A DNA stretch of 64,000 nt from Branchiostoma floridae (lineage: Eukaryota; Chordata; Leptocardii; Amphioxiformes; Branchiostomatidae): NCBI RefSeq assembly GCF_000003815.2, contig NC_049991.1, positions 16,724,776 to 16,788,775 on the forward strand, in the 5' to 3' direction. Under the pieces are notes generated by a model. It was not told the origin of the DNA. It made no database searches and worked only from the letters and a program-made list of their open reading frames with translations. This document shows positions 54,354 to 64,000 of this stretch, piece by piece. The position numbers were made by a program, and so were the translations under genes. Numbering within the stretch: position 1 is the stretch's first letter; the number at the start of each line of letters is the position of its first letter.

Positions 54354-57300
54354 ATGGCGGACAAAAGGAAATTGCAAGGTAAGTCCTTATCCTTACCAGG
54401 GCTTTCAAATTTGCCAACGGATTGGTCGATTTTTGAGGGGCCCGCGCGGGATTTGTCCCCTTCCCCATCTTCTCCATTGCTGAACGGTTACTGTAACGTT
54501 ATCAGTTAGGCTGTCACATACAGATTGTGCAATTCTCAGGGCATGTTTTGCAAAATGCAGGCGAAACATGCCGATTTTTCACGCCTAAAATTATTTCTCT
54601 TTTTTGCACAAAAGAAAACGGTTACGTCGCACATCGTTGAGCGTGTTGATTGACACGAAGCTTTGAAATGGTCTGGTGCTTTATAGAAATATGAACTTAA
54701 CTTCATTTGTCTGAGTACCCCCCACCCCTCCTAGGTACAGGTGATTACTGTGATTTTATTGTCGATAAACTGAATTTCTTAAAAATACACAACCTACATT
54801 CACCTCAAAATCCCCAAATTGAATAGCCAGGTTCATATCATGATGGATTTATGATACACACTAGATAGTGAAAGCAGAAGTGTGCTGGTGGAAATGTTTC
54901 AGATGGTGTGCTTTCTGGTCAGTGGTCCTGTTGTTATACATAACTAGGGAAAATATGGCCAATGCCAAAGGCTTCAGTCATGAATATTTTAGGCAGTGAG
55001 TAGGGGTGACTGGATAGGGTACTCCATGGGGTAAACAAGGTGTTTGTTTCCTGTGTTTTGACTGCAGGGATACTATTTCCTTTTGGAGTGGGGAGGGGGG
55101 GCTTGGCATAGAAATATGATACCATCGATGTCACATATGTTTATTTTTAATATAGTAGGAATATGTTGGATGTCAGAATGTTGATTGAATAATCTTTGTG
55201 AATACTAACAATTGCGGTGATGCAAGAACAAAAGCTTGTGTGTTACTAACTGTTAGTAGTGTTACAGTCTCTACAATGTGTGAAATACTTTCTATTGTTA
55301 TCCCAGACTTTCACAACAGCCTGAAATGTTGAAAATGTAAGGATGAAAGTACTAGGATAAAAGCTTCTTGGTTATACAATGCATGTTGGTCCTTTGACTC
55401 GGCTAATTTTTCCAGATTTCACTAGATTTAGCTACATTTCCTTGCCAGGATCTTGGTGAGGTTAATACGTCAGTTGTGACATGTTTCTTTGTGTGGTTCT
55501 CAGAACTTTGACTGGCTTTTCAAAATGTTTGGCATTTCATGTAAAATAAACCCGTGTCGACACTTTCGCTGGGAAGATTTGTCCCTTGGGACAGATAAGG
55601 GGAAAATCCTAAAACTATTGATTCTTGCTGTAAGATTTCTTTTTTTTTTGGTGAAGCATTTATTGTACCGCCAGCAAATTTGTAAAAAGTAATTAAGTAG
55701 CCAAATCTCTCTCCATCGAATAATCAATTTTATGATTTTATCGTGCTAAATTTCTCACTAGCCTCGGAATGACCAGACATGTACGATGTGGGCAAGCCAA
55801 AGGAATTGAAATAATACTGCTGATATTTCCTGCATTGCTTTGCTTGGTACCAGGTGTATGTAGGTAAAGAGCAGTGTTGTAAATTTAGCTTCTACCAGAG
55901 TACCACATCATGTAGTTATGCAGTTCTATGGCGATATTTGTGTCATCAGGGAAAAAAAAGAGATTTGGTCCAGGGCCAAGAATTTAACAGGTTGTCCAGT
56001 TGCCAATTGTCAATTTGTTACTGTCACTTCAAGACTGTTCTGTGGTGTGCATTACACTTTATAGTGGTCACTGGGGTGGGCATCAGTACAAAAAATTCAG
56101 GCACAGGTACGGTTCAGGTCCAAAAGGTCAGGTCCCGACCTGGACCTGGACTTGGTTGTCTGTGAAAACTTGTGAAGGAGCAATACTCAGAAAACAGTGG
56201 TCCATTTTGCTACAAAAGAATCTGTTTGATGGTATTTAAAAATTTTATCTTCATATGAATGACACTAATTACTGCCTCTGTTAAAATTAGACCAAGTGAG
56301 AAGGTAGAAACTTGATACTATAATGATAGAAATGACTATCAACTCTCCTCTACTTTGTTCTTGTTATTTTCTTGGACCAATCTCCCAAACATGTGGATGC
56401 CTCACGATAATCTGTTCATTTTCTAATCGGTCCAAACTCCGGTCCACTGATTTTTCTGACAGCCCAACAAGAAAAAAACAGTTTTGTACTGGTACCCTCT
56501 AGTGTACATCCACGAGACATGGACAAAAGAAAAGTCTTAGGATCAATATATCTTCTTGTCACCATCCAAGGATTTTAAGGACCTAATGTACACCTGTCTG
56601 AGGATGATCATAATGATTTTGTTTGTTCTCTAGCATCGAATACTAAACCTTTAGAATTGCTGAAGAAAAGCATACATACAATCACATCTTTAACAGTCCA
56701 AGTCTCTTGAACCCTAAGAATAACCATGCAATTAGATGTACTGAGATTTACGAGGGAAAAATCTTGAAGGTAGGAACAGTGTTCAAACGGTTGGTGAATC
56801 CCAGAATTCAGGACAATTATGGATCTTGCATTTTCTGTATTCAAACTTTCAAAGACTGTTTGATCTTTTGTGAAGGGACATCCCAGATGGATCAGATTCA
56901 GGACAGTATATCAGATATTTTGCCTCTATCGTTGACAGCTTAATTGACTTTCTTGTGCAGGATCTGATAGAAATGAAAATGGTATTATTCTGTCAATATG
57001 CATTTGGTAGGATACTCAAAATTGAATGGTCAAGCTAGTTCACAGATTTAACCAATTCATTCTTTTCCGTCATGTCTTTTTTGATTGACTGTTTGTATAA
57101 TTTTTAATAATATAACTTATATAAGTAGACGAAGAAAAGTTGTAGTGCAAAGAACCTTTCCCTAGATAAGTAAAACTGACAGATAACAACATCATATTGC
57201 AATATGGAGAAAAGGGCAAAATAATAAATACCACTATAATAAAATATACAAAATATTAGTGACATTATATAACAACGACAGTATTTGATGATCCAAATGT

Positions 57301-58402
57301 ATGGATGAGATGTTACAGTATGTAGTCATGGATGACAATATACTCCTTGGAGACATGACTTGGTATTACTGTAATTGCTGGTATTGGATTTAGGAGAAGA
57401 GCTTAATATCGTGTGATTCCTAGGTCTTGAAGCATTTTTGCATAAATAGCTTTTATGCTGTTGGACTGTTCGTCAAAATGCGCCAAACACCAAGGAGCTT
57501 GTAAGAACCACCTGCTGCCAGCAAATAATACTATAGAAAAAATTGTAAGATTGAGTGAGACATGAAAATTTGTAGGCTTATTATCGTGATTATCATCTAC
57601 AATATTTTGTAGAAAAAGAAACAAAAGTATTTTGAACCCTACCACTGGATCCAAGTGTTTGAAAAATTAGCATGAATGAATAATTATGTATACTGTCTGT
57701 ATCAGCACATATGATAAATGGAAAGTACTGTAATACTTAATGATGGAAAATATTATCTATGCAATGTGATTAGAAGCCGTTGTTTATGGCATACATAACT
57801 GAATTAGCCTATAGCACTGCTTGACAATTGATGCAAAAGTGATGAGGATCTCAGCTGGATTTGGCCCAAATATATGTCTTAGGATTGGCAATATTATGAA
57901 TTTATTCATGTTCCTATGCTATTTTGGTATACAGATCACCCAGCCCTCAATAACATTAAGATTTTATGTCGTCTTTAATTAACAATTTTTAGTGCGATTC
58001 ATATACATGCATGTGACATCTCTCTCTTGGGGACTGTTTCGCATATAATCAATTGCTATGGAAGGATTGAAAGTTATTTCACATCTATAAGTGTACTTAG
58101 AAAGAGCTAATTTGATGGGGAAAAAGTATCAACAACTTGCAACTTTGCTGGCTGAAAAGACTTTGTGCTTGAGTATTCTGAGCTACATGTATAGCTACTA
58201 GTGTTGTAAAATTTTGAGCTCTGCCACTGCACATGCGGCTTGCTGTTTTGATACCCAGTTTCATTTTCATGTACACGTGTCTTGAAGGAAAGTTCTTCCA
58301 TTAAAGTGTTTTCTTCTCCAATTATTTTTTTCAGGTGAGATCGAGAGATGCCTGAAGAAGGTCAGTGAAGGTGTAGAAACCTTTGAAGACATCTGGCAAA
58401 AG
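54354..58402 (+). CDS. CNOT3: CNOT3, CCR4-NOT complex subunit 3, 5' part
   Basis: Subunit of the CCR4-NOT deadenylase, which shortens poly(A) tails and represses mRNAs in the cytoplasm. Exon 1 54354-54378 and exon 2 58335-58402 join in frame to give [20 protein letters not shown] followed by [11 protein letters not shown], nearly identical to the first 31 residues of vertebrate CNOT3, the start of its N-terminal Not3 coiled-coil domain. Borders are CAAG|GTAAGT, TTTTTTTCAG|GTGAG and AAAAG|GTGAGT. The next expected exon (beginning LHNA in vertebrates) is not found up to 64000, so intron 2 is longer than 5.6 kb and the rest of the gene lies to the right. The ATG context (AGGATGG) is good. Confidence 0.93.
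56040..56165. repeat. CAGGTCC-rich fragment in CNOT3 intron 1
   Basis: CAGGCACAGG..GGTTCAGGTCC..GGTCAGGTCCCGACCTGGACC resembles the inner part of the 40930-41353 element. It is a fragment; termini are not visible. Confidence 0.45.
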
Positions 58403-58796
58403 GTGAGTCACAGAGAAGTCTTTGATGGTAGACATCCAGGTAATAAGTTGACTAACAGTTGCTCAAGCAACTGGATGAAATTTGGATACTGTCAAATGTT
58501 TCAGACAGCGTGATATGCTGCCTTTCATTGGTGACTAGAGTCACTGCTGTTAGAACCAGGGTTCTTCTTGGTAGCTTTTTCCTCCATCTCAAATTCCGCA
58601 GCAAAAATAGACTCTTGTTCTGGTGTGATTCCAACCAATTTTGGTATTTTCTGAGTTGCATTAGCAACATACCAATTTCCTTTCTGTCAAGTGATGGAGA
58701 AGGGAATGCTATATGTACCTGAGGGTTAGAACACTGCAAAGCAAGGCAGTATACTTGAACCTTTTTCAGTGTGTATTTGTCCAAGCGTACAAAGTA

Positions 58797-59899
58797 CAGT
58801 GGAAACCAGCTATTTGCAATACGCTTTATCGCAAAAATCGGTTAGTTGCAAAGAATTCTGAAATCCAAAACCATTTCCCATTGGCGCCATTGTATACAGC
58901 ACCCCATATTTGCAAAGCACAAATCGGCTAATCGGGAAAAAAAAATCAAGTTACAACGCATAATAACTACAACGCGAAATATGCCAAACAAATCACCAGA
59001 ATCAGCAAGAATGAACCAAAATTTTCCCGTATAAAGACATCAGATCGCCAAAAGTATGGAAACTGTCTGTTTTGAGTCCCAAAAGGGCGCGATTTCTATT
59101 CAATTATTTACGTCGCTAGCGCGCGGCCCGGCGGATACCGCAGGGAATCATGGGATACTACACATGACGCTGCGTCCGCCATCTTTGTTTTCGTGATGGA
59201 AATGTTTTGAAAATGACGCTGTCGGCTGTTGCAAAATTTCAGTGTAATCTGTGGACATCGTAACTGGAAAATTTGTAGATATGAAGATTAACTGTTTATT
59301 TACGCGCTAGTCATGAGTATTTTTGCGTAGTACATAAAGTTTGTCTGAAAACCAAGAGCGTTTTCGTCCTACAACGTAGCGATGTTTTTCGTCTGTGTAT
59401 CACATGTCGACAAATCTTACGTAACGTTAGTAAGCGCTTACGCGCGCGTGCACTGTACAATTGATCAGTTCTCTATTAATCAAAACACTTGTTCATTTGG
59501 CAAATTTAGAATACGTTTGCATATGTACCTCGTTTTTTTCGGTAGCTTAACGTGTTTTAGCAGTGTCAATTTCTTTGTTTTCTTCAAGCCGATACTACAG
59601 ACGAGATTCGTTCTTCGACACTAAAATGTCATAACAATATCACCGATAAAAGATAAATTTGACACCGAAAGTGGCTAATAAGTATATTTATGGAGTTTAA
59701 TTAAATTATGGACATGATTATTTGTGGTAGAAATGATTGCGTTTGTATTCTTTGTGTCAATACGTGCGATGCGTTTACCGATGCCCCCCTCCCCCATCCC
59801 CACTCGGGTCATTTCGAGCAATATCTTTTAATCGGGAACGCCGGTTAGTCGGGAAAATTCAGCTGGCAAATGGCCTTCCCTAATAAGCGGCTTCCACTG
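58797..59899. mobile_element. pogo/Tigger-like nonautonomous element
   Basis: CAGTGGAAACCAGCTATTTG at 58797 is mirrored by CAAATGGCCTTCCCTAATAA..GGCTTCCACTG ending 59899. Subterminal repeats (ATCGGTTAGTTGC, ATCGGCTAATCGGG, CGGTTAGTCGGG) occur near both ends. CAGTGGA-A-CC termini with TTATC/ATCGG subterminal repeats are typical of pogo/Tigger elements. The left flank is TA (58795-58796), the right is TG, so the duplication has decayed or the end is off by a base. No transposase frame survives. Confidence 0.65.
59080..59230 (+). promoter_or_regulatory. CpG island-like promoter inside the Tigger-like element
   Basis: Dense CpG (GCTAGCGCGCGGCCCGGCGG), GGGAATCATGGGATACTAC (similar to a reversed ZNF143 site) and GCCATCTTTG (YY1-like, about 59179) cluster in 150 bases of an otherwise AT-rich intron. 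This is the composition of a TATA-less promoter. It may be the former transposase promoter. Confidence 0.45.
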
Positions 59900-60564
59900 T
59901 GTGTTTTTTTTATAGCTGTCTTGTCGTAAAAAATCTAGGAAAAGCTTAAAGCAAGCTATGTTTCGATTTGCTCAATATGATTTTCATATACGTTTATAAA
60001 TGATGTACTAAAAGGGTGCATGGATGTGGCAAAGCAGTTCTAAGTTATTCCATAATCATAGCAAATGACAATCATTAGAAATCCCAAGAGAATTATGAGG
60101 CCGTTTGGGGGGCACATTATCATTTGCAAATATCTGTCTGTCTCTGAATCTGATGACTGTGACGTTGTAGGCGTCTATGTTGGCCAATCACAAAGAGTTT
60201 TGGCTAGCCCCTAATGTTGGGTCACTAGATTGGATTAGACTCCTTCGCCTGGAAGCAGCTGTGATGCCCCCGGAATCAAAGCTTCTGCAAATGGCATTAT
60301 CAGTGTCTACGGCCAATAAATACAGTAATCATGGGCAGATTTGGTCCATTCGATGTCATTTTGCATAATTATCCCCATCAAGAAGGCTATGTTTTTGGTG
60401 TCTGGTCATTTGTGTGTGTGTGTGCTTGGACCTTGTAGGAGCTGTGGATGGATCGATTCTACAAGACAACGAAACACACAAAGCATATAAAGATATTTTT
60501 TATCAATGAAATTAGTTGAGCTGTTCTGTCAAATCGCTTGGATGCAGAAACACCTCCAACGTGG

Positions 60565-60742
60565 TAATCTCCAAGCAGATCCTGCGGCAGCATAAGATAG
60601 TATCAAAAGCTGCCACAGGAGTGAAGCCGGCCCAGGAGCACATGCATTGGCTACCGGAGGCTGATGACTCCCTTTGGTCAGCTGTACTCCTTAGCCAGCT
60701 TTGATACCATCTTATGCCACTGGTAAATCTGCCTGGAGATTA
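60565..60742. mobile_element. MITE, TIR TAATCTCCAAGCAGAT family
   Basis: TAATCTCCAAGCAGATCCTG at 60565, complement ending at 60742 (AAATCTGCCTGGAGATTA). Flanks CAACGTG (60557-60563) and CAATGTG (60743-60749) fit a 7-bp duplication with one later change. Internal GCCGGCCCAGGAG and CATCTTATGCCAC match other family members. Confidence 0.8.
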
Positions 60743-60969
60743 CAATGTGCGGCAGCCTCTGTGCGATTGCCACTTAACCCAGGAAAGTCCAGTTCTACCA
60801 CTTGTGAGGGCAGAGCTGTTAATGTGTGTAGTCTTTTGTTAGTCAGATTGCAGGGTCTGTAATTGCAACGTCATGTAGGCTTTTGTTTGGTCGCTCTTAA
60901 TGAGCCTTAACCCATTGAAGGCAGTTCAGCTCAGGTTATAGTCAAAAGGGCAATTTCGGTAATCATCTT

Positions 60970-61277
60970 CAGGGCTCGAAATACCACCTGCATATGCAGG
61001 TTAGTGCAGGTAAAATTGGAACTGTGCAGGTATTTCTGGTGTCTACCTGCACCTAACCTGATCCGGTCCATGTACTGGTTTTTATACATAAATGTCCTAT
61101 GATATATACTATGTGGATTGTTATTAGAAACAAAGAAAGCAATGGTTAATGAACAATTTTAGTATGATCCATACTTCCTAAATTCAGAGTGGTGCAGGTA
61201 AAATTTGTCTGGTGCAGGTAATTTTCAATGTTACCTGCATCAGTACAGGTATGCAGAAAATAGTATTTCAAGCCCTG
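60970..61277. mobile_element. hAT-like MITE copy A
   Basis: Begins CAGGGCTCGAAATACCACCT and ends with the complement (AGTATTTCAAGCCCTG). ACCTGCA/TGCAGGT subterminal repeats are numerous. CAGGG termini are typical of hAT elements. Flanks AATCATCTT and AATCTTCTT suggest a decayed 8-bp target duplication. Confidence 0.7.
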
Positions 61278-61795
61278 AATCTTCTTATACAATGGAGCAG
61301 CTGCGGTAGAAAGCATTTTTGTGTTTTGTCGTAGATGTATAAAAAGTGAGGTATACTCTTGTGGGCACCTAGGTGCAAGAATATAGTTTTTTTCTCAAAC
61401 ATGCAAACAACCTTCAATTTTGCAGATCCTTAATCCTTAACATTGTGTTTATGCAAGACAACTGAGTTTATAAGTTATAACATGAGTACATATTGAGATT
61501 ACACCCAATGGTTATGTGCAAGACTTGATTGAAGTCCTGACGTATCTTGGTGAATAACAAAACCTAAAATAATGGGGAACGAAAAAAAGCATAAGACAAT
61601 TGCAGGTAACCCTGGTCTGTAGAAAGTATAGATTTTAGATAACTAAAAAATAGGGGATGCCAAAAATAGGGATTAATCTACTGCTTTTCCCTTTCACTTG
61701 GGATACCTTCATTCCTTTGGGTGCCATCAAAGTAATCCGTGTTTGACTCGGCCACGGTCCTGTCTTCCACTTTGCGAGAGAAAGAAATCTTTATT

Positions 61796-62378
61796 CAGGG
61801 CTCAAAATCCTTTTCTGCATACCTGCACAGTTACAGGTAACATTGGAAATTACCTGCATCAGGCAAATTTTACCTATACCACTCTGTATTTAGGAAGTAT
61901 TGATCATATGGAAATATTTTCAGAATTCATTGCCATTATTTCCTTCATACATCATACTAATCATAGGTGGTAACAATCAATGAAGCTAGTACAAGTCCTC
62001 ATCATGAAACACTATGTAAACCCATATAAATACATGGACCTGTGTACCTAACATGTAGGTGCAGGTAGACACCAGGAAATACTGTAATTTAGTGTAAATG
62101 CAGAAATGTTCGCGGTGGATTAATGTTCGCGGTTTTCGTGGTGACCACTTCACCGCGAACTTAAAACCACCGCGAACATTTTTCTATTATGGTATTAGAC
62201 TGCAGTCTATGGTGTTACCGCGAACTTAAATCCACCGCGAAAAGTCCCTTTTCCCGCTACCACGAAATTAAATCCCTGCGAACTTAAATGCATTTACAGT
62301 ACTTGCACGGCTTTCATTTTAGTATTTCTACTCAGTACCTGCACTAACCTGCATATACAGGTGGTATTTCGAGCCCTG
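61796..62378. mobile_element. hAT-like MITE copy B, inverted, interrupted
   Basis: Reverse-oriented relative of copy A: CAGGGCTCAAAATCC at 61796 to GGTATTTCGAGCCCTG at 62378. After removing the inserted 62082-62299 element it is about 363 bases. The two copies share CACTCTG..TTTAGGAAGTAT and the GTGCAGGTAGACACCAG segment. Confidence 0.75.
62082..62299. mobile_element. TA-inserting MITE, copy 2, nested in copy B
   Basis: Same element as 7049-7256: CTGTAA...GTAAATGCAGAAATG to GCATTTACAG with TA on both sides (62080-62081, 62300-62301). The left end has about ten extra bases (a partly duplicated terminus). In copy A the corresponding uninterrupted sequence is GAAATACCTGCAC, which gives the empty site directly. 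Confidence 0.85.
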
Positions 62379-64000
62379 CTACTGCAAAGCTGACTGAACG
62401 TTCTGGGAAAGCTCATCCTCACCTATATTCATCTCTGCCTTCTCCTGCCCCCCAACCATCAATTGCAGCTTGATGCACTCCCCGGCCATGCGCAGGGATA
62501 CTAATAGAGGCAATCATAATTTATCTTACTCACAGGCAAAATGCTGTCGACTGGAGCAAAAGAGTAGTCAAAGAATAATTATGCAACCGCCCAGTTCATA
62601 TTTGAATGGCAAAAAGATCCCATTTTGTGCTATTAGCTTCTTTATGACAGAATGAAATTGCAGAAATAGATTTACAACAACGTGCATGAAACAAAAGAGT
62701 TTTGTTGGGGAAAATTATTGATGCATTTAGTATGTGGTATTAGAGTGTTGCCTCTTTTTGAGAAAATCTGAAAATCAGAAATGGATATATTTTTTGCAGC
62801 CAACTAAGACCAACATGTACCGGGTGCTATTTCTTGTAGATAAGTAAAGCAAAACCTAGAGTCAACTTATGGTAAATTTATGCTATGGCAGCTGTAAAAC
62901 TCGGTAAATCATTATCAAGTATGACTTGATGTTGTTTGCTCAATCCTATATTAGACATGCTAATATAGTACTGATGTGTTTATTTTTGGTTTTTAAAGAA
63001 AGGCGAGCACTGAAATATGGTATTTTATCCAGTCGTGGGTCGTTTATAAAAAGGATTATTACAGAATCTTACGTAGAAATAAACTAGATAACTACAGCCT
63101 TGGCCTGTCAGAATAGTAGAGATACATTTGAGTCTTAACATTTACACATGACATAAAAGTTACCACATATAATTATTGATTGTTTGCAAAATCCCCTATA
63201 GAGCCAAAGGAATTAATAGTATGAAATTACCTGTAAAAAGATCCCAACTAAAGTGCATGGATGGATCAGGTGTAAAATGGTCCAATACATTGACAGGTAA
63301 CTCACTACATGAACATGTGCAACTGTGCACGTAGGCGCTGAAAGAATAATTAGCTACCTTGTCAGCAGCATTAGGAATATCCAAGTCCTAAACTGGCTAA
63401 AAGGTATGATCATTCAAAACCTCGAAATTATAGGAGCCATGTAGAAATTTTCTGCGACAGGCAACATGTTCAGTGAACCATTACCGCAGAGTAAAAATAG
63501 CTGAAGCAATTCCTGTGCTGTCAGCATGTATTTAATTTATGTTTGCGATATGCACGTCTTTGTTGTTCGAAGCTTTGTAATCTGTGCAATTTTGTCAGCG
63601 GGAAAGGACTTCCATTTATAAGGAAACCTAAATGGATATAGTTTTGGGCACCAAACATAAAAGAGTAATTTGATTGAAAATTACCAACTATGAATATATA
63701 ATGAGAGTGGGATGGTGTTCTTGCTTAGATTATCTGTAATAGTACAGTGTTTTTTTTTCAATGAAAGTCATAATTCACTGAAAATTATGGTACACTTAAA
63801 GCGAATTTCTTAGATTATACATGAATCAGGCCTTTCAGGTCCTGTATATCTATGCATGATATTGACTTATGTTGACTGTGTGATTCGTATCTTCAAAACT
63901 ATATTTTTTTAAAAGGTTAAGTAAGACATTCATCATGTTATATTAGTTGTTAACAGTGTATTTTTGGAAGTGCACAGCTACAGCTGTCGCATAGTCAATA

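Larger units (their letters stand above)
58403..64000 (+). other. CNOT3: CNOT3 intron 2, continuing past the window
   Basis: No further CNOT3 exon was found. The intron is filled with transposable elements: a Tigger-like element at 58797, a MITE at 60565, two hAT-like copies at 60970 and 61796, and a nested TA-inserting MITE at 62082. From 62379 to 64000 I see only AT-rich sequence. Confidence 0.7.

Noticed and set aside
1-64000. CRISPR arrays, operons, tRNA or rRNA genes
   Set aside because: No array of short repeats with unique spacers, no prokaryotic gene layout, and no tRNA A/B-box pair or rRNA segment was recognised by eye. A tRNA scan would be needed to exclude isolated tRNAs.

Overview
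The window looks like animal nuclear DNA. Genes are split into many short exons with GT-AG introns, promoters are CpG-containing, AATAAA signals follow stop codons, and inverted-repeat elements are dense. There are two 100-N scaffold gaps. A deuterostome, most likely a cephalochordate (amphioxus, Branchiostoma), fits best. The main reason is that minisatellites built from copied exon/intron junctions recur here, and I recall such 'mirage' minisatellites being described in amphioxus. The species call is inference.

Layout: 1-13 may hold the first codons of a minus-strand gene running off the left edge. 14-14890 has no gene I can support; it holds MITEs, a PIF/Harbinger-type element with a decayed transposase piece, palindromes and a CTCF-like motif. 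15158-16966 (+) is a three-exon replacement-type linker histone H1 (H1.0-like, 190 aa) with an H1 box, a TATA-like box and a poly(A) signal. 20268-34196 (+) is a ten-exon PH-domain protein (504 aa) with a proline- and tyrosine-motif-rich tail that I cannot name. 37781-51534 (-) is CEP131/AZI1 in 22 coding exons (1151 aa), convergent with the PH gene. 54354 onward (+) is the 5' end of CNOT3: two coding exons, then an intron running past the right edge. CEP131 and CNOT3 are head to head.

The genes have unrelated jobs: chromatin compaction, membrane/signalling adaptor, centriolar satellites and cilia, mRNA deadenylation. I see no operon-like system.

The most unusual structure is the repeated copying of splice junctions into tandem arrays. 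At least six arrays occur: intron 6 of the PH gene, and the exon 12 acceptor, exon 12 donor, exon 13 acceptor, exon 13 donor and exon 19 acceptor of CEP131. Each carries decoy splice sites joined to real exon sequence. A second set of observations concerns transposable elements: a nested TA insertion with its empty site available for comparison, a 745-bp Harbinger-like element with a 3-bp target duplication, and a Tigger-like element carrying a CpG promoter-like island inside CNOT3 intron 2.

All splice models were made by eye. They are supported by preserved frame, GT-AG borders and remembered family similarity, not by transcripts.
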